Assembly: GCA_009869945.1 (NCBI GenBank)
Contig: WIXG01000180.1
Span: 1 to 64,000, forward strand
Length of the DNA: 64,000 nt
From: Mesaphorura yosii
Taxonomy: Eukaryota; Arthropoda; Collembola; Poduromorpha; Tullbergiidae
Direction of reading: 5' to 3'
Under the pieces are notes generated by a model. The model did not search any database and was not told the origin of the DNA. It worked only from the letters and a program-made list of their open reading frames with translations. Shown one piece after another: positions 1-8,111 of the stretch. Made by a program: the position numbers and the translations under genes. The stretch's first letter is position 1, and each line of letters opens with the position of its first letter.

Positions 1-506
1 ATCTCATATAGCCCATCACTTCAGAGTCCCATTCCAATTTCAATCAGGCTTCGATTGTCAACGCGGGCCCCTGCCCGAGATCAAACCTGGCGGGCTTTAG
101 CCCGCCCTAGCTTTGCTAGTACCATTAAAAGGGAACCCTCATGAAACGTCGATCGCGTGCTATATCGATGCTGATGCCTTCATTCTTGCTGCGACGTGAC
201 TCCTGAATTAAATCCACAGCCCAGTTCAGATTGTCAGACCTGTGAATTTGGCGTTAGCCAAAATTGGGGTCATGAAGTCGTAGCCCTCGGCTCGGTCATA
301 ATGCTATTTCTACGTAGATTTTCACGTTCTATCCAATTTGGCTTTGTAATAATGCGTTAATGTAATATGTATGAAGAGTACTACACCTTGCAAGTCCTGG
401 ACCATGTTTTGATAATGAGATGAGATTTTTGTTCTATATTCGTTGAGAATGAGCAGGAACTGGGCTGAATGCGGCTCAGTGTCATTATTATTATTTATCT
501 TTGTAG
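1..506. other. Intronic sequence upstream of first visible gene A exon
   Basis: No exon could be supported here. The exon at 507 begins with the last base of a split codon, so an upstream exon ending in phase 2 with the first half of Ig9 must exist. I found no open stretch here with an Ig cysteine and tryptophan followed by a phase 2 donor, so that exon probably lies before the window. The only structure seen is a pair of adjacent short perfect hairpins at 89-119. Confidence 0.6.
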
Positions 507-658
507 ATACCGGGTCCGCACTGTTGTGAAAGACAATGGCAGAACCTCGTCTGAACTTTCTCTGAGCCACGTGAAAGGAAGCGACTCTGCTCAGTTCACA
601 TGCTCTGCGAGCAACACACATGGAAAGGACTCGGCTCACGTATGGCTCTTTGTTCAGG
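507..658 (+). CDS. Dscam: Gene A: second half of Ig9
   Basis: One exon, entering in phase 2 (A at 507 completes a codon) and leaving in phase 1. It carries the F and G strands of an Ig-set domain: a leucine-rich E-strand (SSELSLSHV), then DSAQFTCSASNTHG with the second disulfide cysteine, then a beta strand ending LFVQG. The D-x-A-x-F-x-C pattern is the usual Ig D-x-G/A-x-Y-x-C signature. The acceptor is TTTGTAG before 507; the donor is GTAAGA at 659. The partner first-half exon, with the first cysteine and tryptophan, is outside the window. Confidence 0.88.
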
Positions 659-3600
659 GTAAGAGGATCTGGATCTGATGCTTTTTCTTTGTTCTAGCCT
701 CATTCGGGCACAATAGCCTGAGAACGAGAATGAGCCTACATTTGCATGGATCCTAGCTTTCGTGATTGAATGAAAAAACCTAATTTGCCTCCTTTCATAA
801 ACCTCACTCAATAATTCCATTTCTCTTGGCTCAGTCAGTCTGCATTTAAGACCAGCCCCGATTTAATGCCATTAACAATACATTCATTTGAATCTTGATT
901 TATTGGCCCAGCCTAAAACCGATCTGAAATATAAGCTGCTATCTTAACAGCCGACAGTTCGTAATTCCTTGAATGCAGGCTTACGATAATGATTGGGATT
1001 ATTTGTTCATGAACAGAACCACCAGACGTACCCAGAAATCTCTATCTGATATCGAAAACAAGCCGCCTGGTGCATCTCGGCTGGGAAATGATGCCAAATC
1101 CTGGAAATAATCAATTTCATATCAAATACGCAAATAACTCAGGTATTTTACTCAGTTCCATTTTTGTCCAGCTAACCTTTCATTCATTCGCTTCGCTTCT
1201 GTCGGCACAAATATCCCACCCGAACGTACTTAAATGTGTACGCATGTTCCTGTTTAAGGTGTATGGACATCAATCCCCGTTGCAACGGAGCGTGAAAACG
1301 AGATGAGTTATTCTGTGCAGGTGGGGAACCTGAAACCGTACACAGCATATCAGTTCATAGTCATGGTGAGTAATGAAGTCGGAGAGAGCGAGAGCGAGGT
1401 AAATCCCATTAAAACGAGCGAGTCAGGTAATCAAGGTTATCATAATTTGAAATACGAAACTTGGATTTCCGAGCAGAAATTTAAAGTAAGAACGCACGGA
1501 GAAAGTCCCAGCGACACCCCGAAAAGCGTTCGAGTGAGAGCGATTGATGCAACGCAGCTGAGAGTGAGTTGGGATCAGTTGGACGGTCACAGCTGGAACG
1601 ATGCGTCTTTGAGCTTTCGCGTGGTGTACAAGCGTCATAGGTAAACAAAATGCTCCGCACTTTCGTGCAAAGTACACATTGGAGCCCGAGTGCACAAGCA
1701 TCAAATGATTTGATCTAGTGACGAAGACGCATCACCCGTTTTTATTACACTTGACAAGACTGATTTGGTGCTTTCTCAACTTTCTCCGTACACTGCCTAC
1801 GAGGTTGACAACGACAGACAAATGACAATCTCGCCCGAGAGAACTGAATTTGTAAAGAAGTCTTTTAATTTAGGTCGCCGTTCAGGCTTTCAATAGTTTG
1901 GGACCAGGACCAATGACTGAGCCATTAGTGGTTAAGACACTGGAAGAAGGTTCGTGGCAGTCCCAAGATCGATTGCTCTTTAATGAATGGGTAGAGTCAA
2001 ATGAGTTCAACGTGTTTGTAGTTCCGAACGTGGCACCGCAGGGCTTCAGCTGTTTCTCGCTTACATCACAGAAGCTCCAGCTGAGTTGGAATCCTTTGAG
2101 CGAGGCCGAGGCGCGTGGAGTCGTGAAAGGCTACAAAGTTTTCCTGGAACTCGCTGATTTGGAAGATCCAGGTTAGTCGTAATCACAGGCGGAGATTTGA
2201 GCAGGAATTGTTCAGCAGAGTTGGTAACTAATTAGTTGAGGTGTCCCACACATAATCGCTCTCTGTCTATTACACTCTTGATATTCTGTGGGCTTCAAAA
2301 TAAGTGACAAGGGGAAGGACGAGAAAGAGGGTATTAATTCCAACGCGGCGAGAGCCCGCATCTGTCTCTGTTTTGTGTCGTGTTTCCAGACGTGATTGAT
2401 CAACCTTTGATTCGAACGATAAGTTCAACGAATCTGGTCGTCGGAGGTCTTGCCAAGTACACCAACTACAGCGTGCGGATTCTGGGTTCGACAAAGGCCG
2501 GAGACGGAGTTCTGAGCAGCACGATACACTGCCGCACTAAAGAAGATTGTATGTTTATTGGAGCGCAAAATTGTGCAAGCACCTAGTTCACTCATTTCAT
2601 TGCTCTCATTGTTCAATTCTTAGTGCCGGGGCCACCAGCAGCCATTAAAGCGGTGCGGAGCAATGCGTCATCGCTCACTATTAGTTGGCGCTCACCCGCA
2701 AGTGATCAGCTCAATGGACAATTAACCAAGTACACGGCGTACATTTTGTCACAGGCTTCTGAGCAGGAAAGCGGCGTGGTGGTACAGTCGAGAACACTTC
2801 CACCAGATATTACACATTTAGAAGTACGCACTCATTCATTTTCCACTCCTCGCTCACTCGAGACTGATAACGATAACATAAACTGGCGCTGTGAAAGCAA
2901 CCGTGCCAACCAGACACTTCTCCCTTCCTTCCTTCCTCAGTCAAGCCTCTGCATTGTGTGCGGAATTGCATTACACACGATTATGACACTAACTAGCTGC
3001 CGCCCGCCTGCCCGTCGCGAAATTTGAACCAAGCCCAAATGTATGGATATTTGTACCCTGTGGAGACTCCTCGTCCTCTTTCACACTTCGTAAACGATCT
3101 TTGCCTTCCTCTTTTATTGTTATTTCCATTATCACGTCGCAGAGCAGCAAGCTTCACCAGTCTCATCGTGCCTGCGCATCTGGAACCGCAGTTCCTGAAT
3201 TGGGAATTCACTCGGGCTAAAAATATTCAAATAATTTTCATAAATTTAGGTGAATGCAGAGTTCATCTCATTGATGGTGTTTGTCTCAGCCTCCACGCGA
3301 GTCGGAGATGGGGCCAATATTTCCATTTCTCTGCGTGCGCCCATAAATAAGCATGGCAAGTGCTTTCACCGCTCTATACAAATGAATTCAAATGTTTGGC
3401 ATTTTGTTTTGTGCGTTTCTTGTTTAGTCAGTAAACGCCCAAATTTATTTCACCCTTATTTCATTGAACGGTGTCAATGCACTGTGAATGTCACTTCGCA
3501 AGCTCATTAATTTTGTTAAATATCGACCCTCAACTTGCCTTCTTTTGTTCAGGGAATTTCTCAATCTTCTTGAAGTGTTGAAATTGGCAGATGTTTTGCC

Positions 3601-6600
3601 GCATATTGACGAAATTTTGAAATTGTGTTTGCAGTTCAGAATGGGTCCATCATATCGTTTGGCGCGAGACTCCTTTCACCGTGGAAGACAGAAATTCGGT
3701 TTCCCTGTGAAGCAGTTGGGTCCCCACGAGGGACACGAACCTGGTACCGCTCCATGGAACCCGTGACTGGAGAAGGAAGGTAAGTCTTTCTTGGATTCAT
3801 ATCCAGCGAAGGCTCAGACTGCAAAAAGATTAAGCTGATGAGTGCGCTTAATTCAAGGTACACATTGGGCTCAGACGGTTCTTTGCTCATCCGAGATTTA
3901 CGACGAGAAGACAGTGGGAACTTCACTTGCTCAGCGAGAAACAGATTTGGTGTGGATTCAATTACGCACACCTTGATTGTTCAAGGTAAGAATGACGTTC
4001 TACGCAGATATGAGTCAGGCTTATATACAATTTGTGGACAAAACAAACGAAACTGTGCACAAATTGGTCAAGCCATATAACAAACTAAATTTATGCACAA
4101 TCTGTCCTAGCCATAAAGCAAATGAACTTATGCATGCGTTGATATAAACAAATCAAATGGAATATATGCAGAATACAAATCCAACGTCCACAAAACAAAC
4201 GACACTATTAACATATTATGTTTTGATAAGTTTTGGTTGGGTGCGTCTTTTTCTGCGCGAACTGTTGTCCTGACTGAACTGAACTGCGAACTCCTCATAT
4301 GTTGCTCGGCTCTTTACAAAGTAAGTTGTGGCAATTAAGACAGACTGGCCACTTGCAGTAAAATTAGTTACGTTTCTTCTAATGAAGAAGATTTTGAAGA
4401 TGCACCAAAAAGGGTCCGAGTTGTGAACTGTGCACCGCGTATCAACTGGGTACCGAAGAAGAGCTTTCAATCTACTGAAGAAGCGTTGAACTCGTAAAAA
4501 AGGACTGGGTGATACGATTAAAGAGTGATGGGCTTTCAGCAAACACGATGCTCTACTATTGTACAAAAAAACATGGAAAATCGTGTACTGCTAAATCGAA
4601 ACTGGTGTATCCTGCTGCAAGTGAGGAATTTAATTATTATGAAAACGAAGACTTCCATCACTTCAGTCCCACATGAAAAACCGGCTTGCCAAACGAAACA
4701 AAGAAAGTCATACAATTACTCTTAAAAGATGGAATTGAAAAACCAAAGCAAATCCTCCGCTGTATTGAGGAACGTGGAATTCCAGTGCCGCCAAAGCCCC
4801 AACTGATCAGTTTCCTGAAGTACACAAGAAAGAACTTGAGGCACCGCATCATCAGCATTGGTGAAGTTTCTGCTTGGTCATTTCTTTTATGGATCAAAGA
4901 TTTGTGTACAAATTCGTTTGTTTTGTGAACGAATTAATTCATAGCCTATGAGTAATACCGCCCTTATTCATTCATTATTTCCATGATTGGAAGAGAGAAC
5001 TAAATCTTTTAAGTGCGAAGAAATTAATTCGATTTGCCCGCATTTCAGTTCCACCATCCGCCCCAAGTCAGTTCTACGGATTCGGAAGCGATTACTCATC
5101 CATCAAAATACAATGGAAGCTGTTGGACTCAGGTGGTGCGCCAATTAGGGGATTCGTACTTCATCTGAAAGAGGCTGATGAATGGACTGAGCGGCAAATC
5201 TCAAGACACGTAAACGAGTTTCTGATTCCTAATTTGATTTGTGGCCGAAATTACCAAGTAAGCAAAGTACTGCTCTCGACTCATTCTCATCGGCTTTTCA
5301 TGGACTCACTCGCGACATGATTGATGTGCAGATGTACATGACTGCGCACAATAGAATCGGAGTCGGAGCCACTAGTCGACTGCTCAATGTGAGCACCTTG
5401 GGCAGTGCGCCCGTCTTCAGCCTGCAATCGCCCGAACTTATGATTCTCCGCATAAACTCAACCTGGATTCGAGTGCAGCTCAGCGAGGCATGGAACCATT
5501 CTTGTCCGCTGCTGCACTTTCAAGTCATGTACAGAGAGCAATCGTCGGAGAAAAGATGGATATCAGGCGAGTGGAAGATTGCACGATTGCACCACGCTGG
5601 GATTTGGGAATCGTCACTGCGTCGTCCTTCTCACTTGTGCAGAAAGTGTGAACGGACACGCTCCTAAAATCGCAATCTAACTCTTGTCCTTCTTTCCCGT
5701 TCCTTATTTTTAGTTGATGATGAGCAGAGTCCGCTGTACAGGCGAAGTGTCGACTTGATTGGATTAGCCGAGGGAACGGTCTATGTGATCAAAGTCGTTG
5801 TCGAAAACACGGCGGGATCGAACGAGAAACAAGTCACCGTCAAAACTTTGAGCACCAGAGAAAGTAAGCATTGGGAATGGTGAACATGATTTATGGTTGC
5901 CCGCATTGGCCTCTTGTCCGAACTTCCAATCATCTACCAATTCAAATCCTCTTGCTAATCGTCGCAGTTTAATCGATACGATCATTTTGTTTTGGACAGG
6001 TGACAACGCACAAATTGTGTCCAACATGAACAAATCAATTTCTTTGCAAATGTACTTTGACCTGAGCGTGGTGCTGACAATCTTGCTGACTAGTCTTGTT
6101 AGCATTTGCGTGACTGTGAGCTTGTGCTGGTACTACAGAAAAAGTAAGTGAAAGTCTTCTCCTTGCTCGCCTGCATGCTTTTCGCATGCTCTGTGTGGCA
6201 ATTAACGGGCTGGAATTCCGTGCGTAAACAGAAAATATGGCGAGCGAGACCAACTCTGAGAAAACGACGAGCAGCTCCAATTATTTCAAACCCAGCACGT
6301 CGGACCAAGTTTATATGACTGTGAAGAAGGCGACACCACTTCATGACAACTTGAGAGACTTCTCCGTCGCGAAACGTATGTATCTCATCTTCCGCAACCA
6401 TGATCATGATCAATATAAGAAAGTGGGCACGCTTTCACTTGTCTTCTGCTAACTTGTCTTCCGACTGTCTGTTGTGTCACAGATTCCATGGATGACATCT
6501 ACCCGTATGCCACGTTCGAGCTGCGAGGCGGCGAGCAGAAGGATCATTCGCACTATGAATGTGTGGACCACAGGCAATCGAAGGAGACGCTGTACATGAG

Positions 6601-7553
6601 AAACAAGGTAATAAGAAACTTCCTGGCGTGCGAGGAGGCAGCATAATTGTAGAGTTTCTTGGGAGCAGAGTAAATCTAGTGCATTGATGCACTGAACGGC
6701 GTGAGATAATTAGTTCGGTTGTTTGGCTCTTGCCTCACGCATTAGTTGAAAGTTAAATCAAATGCAAACACAAACTTTCTCCGCGTTAATCTCATCCCAA
6801 CCCGGCAAACCCGCAAGCCAAACCAGCGCCAGCACAAATGCGAGTTCCTTCCCATGCCCAAAGTGTGTGACTTGAAACTCAACAATTTTATCTCGTTTTG
6901 AATTTCACGAAGGTTATTTCCACCAGAAGTGCATGTAAATCCCAGTCGCAGCTCCGGAGAGCAAACACGTTCGAGTCAGGTGAAGACGAGGACGACGATG
7001 AGATGGAAGACGAGGAAGATTTCGCGTCAGAATCCGATCTCTCGGAAGATCCTCCAAACATGCATCAACAAAATAGAATTTATCTTCATGAACTAGGTTC
7101 GTTTCTGGTTTTCTGTTCTTCCACAATTTGACACTCCACTTGCCACACGCGGAGTAGCCGCGCATTCTCGCCTGCAAGTAATGGAATTACCTTCCCAGAA
7201 GAGAAATCTTTAATAACTTTATATTATTTACTATGTGCAACATTGGCGATACAACTCAGGAGATGCGGCAAGCGAGAAACCGTTTCAATCCCACGTTCGG
7301 TGCAGTAACGCGTATGAGCGGGTGCTGCCAAGCAAAAACTACAATTGGCAGCGTATGTTCTTTTCTCTCCTCATTTCTCTCACATTCACTTTCATGAATT
7401 TCACGTCGAACGAACGTGTATTGAGAGGGGGAGAACTCGGTCCAAATTTACTGCATTGTTTCTGCAGATGGAGTGCGGGCTCCGCGCAATGTGGCTTCGA
7501 TGGGCGATAGCACCTTGGAAAAGCGAGGAAGGAACCAAATGAAAGACAGGTGA
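507..7553 (+). CDS. Dscam: Dscam-like cell adhesion receptor, gene A (3' part, 21 exons)
   Basis: This is the C-terminal 1,005 residues of a Dscam-family type I membrane receptor; the 5' end is outside the window. Exons: 507-658, 1017-1142, 1259-1426, 1487-1640, 1719-1803, 1874-1949, 2022-2171, 2390-2548, 2624-2823, 3250-3355, 3635-3779, 3858-3985, 5049-5257, 5332-5566, 5714-5863, 6000-6143, 6232-6375, 6483-6607, 6913-7096, 7260-7352, 7468-7553. Junction phases all agree and end on TGA at 7551-7553. The order Ig9(half)-FN1-FN2-FN3-FN4-Ig10-FN5-FN6-TM-tail is the canonical Dscam order, with an Ig domain between FN4 and FN5, which separates it from contactins or sidekicks. Two introns use GC donors (3356, 5567), both required by reading frame. 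Known Dscams act in homophilic recognition for neurite self-avoidance and in haemocytes; that role is inferred from family. The start of exon 4 could alternatively be 1502. Confidence 0.9.
1017..1426 (+). CDS. Dscam: Gene A: fibronectin type III domain 1
   Basis: Two exons, 1017-1142 and 1259-1426, joined in phase 1 (G plus GT gives glycine). The first starts EPPDVPRNL and has the FNIII core tryptophan in HLGWEMMP, then FHIKYAN. The second carries the L-x-P-x-T-x-Y motif (NLKPYTAYQF) and the terminal strands VMVSNEVGESESE. Length and strand order fit a full FNIII domain, and it follows Ig9 directly as in canonical Dscam. The boundaries of the whole domain are phase 1, the symmetrical modular arrangement of this family. 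Confidence 0.88.
1487..1949 (+). CDS. Dscam: Gene A: fibronectin type III domain 2
   Basis: Three exons, 1487-1640 (leaves in phase 2), 1719-1803 (phase 0) and 1874-1949 (phase 1). Landmarks are SDTPKSVRVRA, the core tryptophan in LRVSWDQLDG, a VVYKR strand, the L-x-P-Y-T-x-Y motif (LSPYTAYEV) and VQAFNSLGPGPMTEP. The first acceptor is uncertain: AAAG before 1487 and GGAG before 1502 both keep frame and both lack a strong pyrimidine tract next to the AG. The third intron (1950-2021) is 72 nt and open in frame. Gene B encodes the equivalent domain in only two exons, so one intron has been gained or lost between the paralogs. Confidence 0.83.
2022..2548 (+). CDS. Dscam: Gene A: fibronectin type III domain 3
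   Basis: Two exons, 2022-2171 and 2390-2548, both bounded in phase 1. It begins VPNVAPQGFSC, has the tryptophan LQLSWNPLSE and the strand GYKVFLEL, then in the second exon the G-L-x-x-Y-T-N-Y motif (GLAKYTNYSVRILG) followed by TKAGDGVLS, the conserved G-D-G-x-x-S end of Dscam FNIII domains. The donor at 2549 is GTATGT. The tail CRTKED runs into the next domain without a spacer, as in other Dscams. Confidence 0.86.
2624..3355 (+). CDS. Dscam: Gene A: fibronectin type III domain 4
   Basis: Two exons, 2624-2823 (leaves in phase 0) and 3250-3355 (leaves in phase 1), separated by a 426 bp intron. Landmarks are LPGPPAAIKAVR, core tryptophan LTISWRSPAS, strand KYTAYILSQ, the L-x-V-x-A-E-F-x-S-L core spanning the intron, and VSASTRVGDGANIS. 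The donor after 3355 is GCAAGT rather than GT. The next available GT (3360) would put the following exon out of frame and hit a stop, so a GC-AG intron is required. Gene B has this whole domain in one exon. Confidence 0.86.
3635..3985 (+). CDS. Dscam: Gene A: Ig10, the Ig domain between FN4 and FN5
   Basis: Two exons, 3635-3779 (phase 2) and 3858-3985 (phase 1). The first contains the first disulfide cysteine (IRFPCEAVG) and the core tryptophan (TRTWYRSM). The second contains the second cysteine in the D-S-G-N-F-T-C motif and closes with THTLIVQG. An Ig domain inserted between the fourth and fifth FNIII domains is diagnostic of Dscam. Gene B has the same phase 2 split at the equivalent place (30354/30423), supporting common descent of the two genes. 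Confidence 0.9.
4031..4933 (+). mobile_element. Degenerate Mutator-like (MULE) DNA transposon derivative
   Basis: This roughly 0.9 kb insertion fills most of the 1,063 bp intron between Ig10 and FN5. Its ends form a terminal inverted repeat: 4034-4064 matches the reverse complement of 4900-4930 at 26 of 31 positions by hand alignment. A partial subterminal copy of the same motif lies at 4186-4205. Inside, plus-strand frames read as a broken N-terminal part of a MULE-type transposase. A first stretch (4366-4494) ends at a stop. A second (from 4503, another frame) carries Y-Y-C...C-T-A-K...F-H-H, like FLYWCH/WRKY-type zinc fingers, and is interrupted by TGA at 4674. The KPKQIL and VPPKPQ segment follows. 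No catalytic DDE region is present, so it is a dead, internally deleted copy. No clear target duplication was found. Confidence 0.65.
4366..4890 (+). pseudogene. Broken MULE transposase N-terminal fragment
   Basis: A frameshift near 4495-4503 and an in-frame TGA at 4674-4676 interrupt it. The visible part looks like a DNA-binding N-terminus (aromatic residues, C...C...H pattern, Y-Y-C-T-K-K-H-G-K-S-C). A helical linker follows with the pattern G-I-x-K-P-K-Q-I-L-R and V-P-P-K-P-Q-L, which I associate with insect MULE proteins that precede a SWIM domain. The DDE catalytic core and SWIM finger are missing. Family assignment is from motif recognition only. Confidence 0.5.
5049..5430 (+). CDS. Dscam: Gene A: fibronectin type III domain 5
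   Basis: It is encoded by exon 5049-5257 (phase 0 end) and the first part of exon 5332-5566. It starts VPPSAPSQFYGFG, has core tryptophan IKIQWKLLD, the G-G-A-P-I-R-G-F-V-L turn and strand, and after the intron MYMTAHNRIGVGATSRLL, the terminal strands typical of Dscam FN5 (N-x-x-G-x-G-x-x-S). The domain ends near LNVSTLGSAP, where FN6 begins within the same exon. The acceptor TTTCAG at 5043-5048 lies about 115 bp downstream of the transposon end. Confidence 0.87.
5401..5863 (+). CDS. Dscam: Gene A: fibronectin type III domain 6
   Basis: It spans the rest of exon 5332-5566 and exon 5714-5863. Landmarks are PVFSLQSPELMIL, a core tryptophan (NSTWIRVQL), WNHSCPLLHFQVMYR (the cysteine-proline-hydrophobic pattern of Dscam FN6), and then LIGLAEGTVYVIKVVVENTAGSN in the second exon. 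The donor after 5566 is GCGAGT. The alternative GT four bases on (5571) would create an immediate in-frame stop in the next exon, so a second GC-AG intron is needed. This membrane-proximal domain is the most diverged of the set. Confidence 0.82.
6000..6143 (+). CDS. Dscam: Gene A: juxtamembrane and transmembrane segment
   Basis: A single exon, phase 1 at both ends. After a short extracellular stalk (SDNAQIVSNMNK) comes one hydrophobic helix of about 24 residues (LSVVLTILLTSLVSICVTVS) followed by a basic stop-transfer sequence YYRKS. Gene B has the matching exon at 31485-31619, ending in TRKS with the same phase. This places everything upstream outside the cell and the following exons inside. 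Confidence 0.9.
6232..7553 (+). CDS. Dscam: Gene A: cytoplasmic tail with PYATF motif
   Basis: Five exons: 6232-6375, 6483-6607, 6913-7096, 7260-7352 and 7468-7553. The second holds DDIYPYATFEL, matching the PYATF-type tyrosine motif kept in Dscam tails. The third contains a long acidic run of Glu and Asp (6967-7023) followed by SESDLSED, a candidate acidic or casein-kinase-like region. The last two exons end in a basic Lys/Arg-rich C-terminus and TGA at 7551. Gene B's tail aligns over the first two exons and only loosely beyond. The exact last two exons rest on frame and splice signals alone, so they are less certain than the rest. Confidence 0.75.
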
Positions 7554-8105
7554 TTTAATACACTTTGCTTCTCTTCGAATAGTCTTTATTATCATTATTT
7601 AGGATTGCCCTTACTCGCATGTGCCACAAGCACACGGCAATACAGCCACTTAAGTACCTCACACGTTGTGGGCGTGAGGTAGCGAGCAGTGTAGACTAAC
7701 TAAAATCTAGAGACAAGATGAGGATGAAATCGTAAAATACGGACTTTGCGGTGCCCTTTATTACTCTATTTTATGGCGTTATTAGGATGCTCCTGGGCTT
7801 AGTCAGTGTGCACTCTGCATGCCCACAAAATTACTACGGGCGGGTTGTTGCCAATCTGGAACCACCACAAGCCTTCTGTGATGCGAAGAATGATGATGCA
7901 ATCTGTGATGACTGATCACTCTCTAAACCCGAGCCCAGACCCGCACATCTCTCTAATTAAATCTCCAATTAATTCAAGCCAGGATATCAAATTAGCCGAG
8001 TTTCCATTAAAATTACGAGTTTAATTGTGTAACGTACTGACTAGTCTACGCCTCTGAAATTATTATTCATCTCCCAACCAAAACCACCACTCAGTATTCT
8101 GAAGG

Positions 8106-8111
8106 AATAAA
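8106..8111 (+). terminator. Candidate poly(A) signal of gene A
   Basis: This is an AATAAA hexamer, the first exact one I found on the plus strand after the gene A stop codon. It would give a 3' UTR of about 550-580 nt. ATTAAA variants at about 7957 and 8006 are alternatives. No transcript data are available to choose between them. Confidence 0.4.

Noticed and set aside
1-120. Apparent F-D-C...G-P-L-P-E-I-K string resembling an Ig cysteine strand near 50-100
   Set aside because: The frame ends in TAG within the hairpin, there is no tryptophan, and no phase 2 donor follows.
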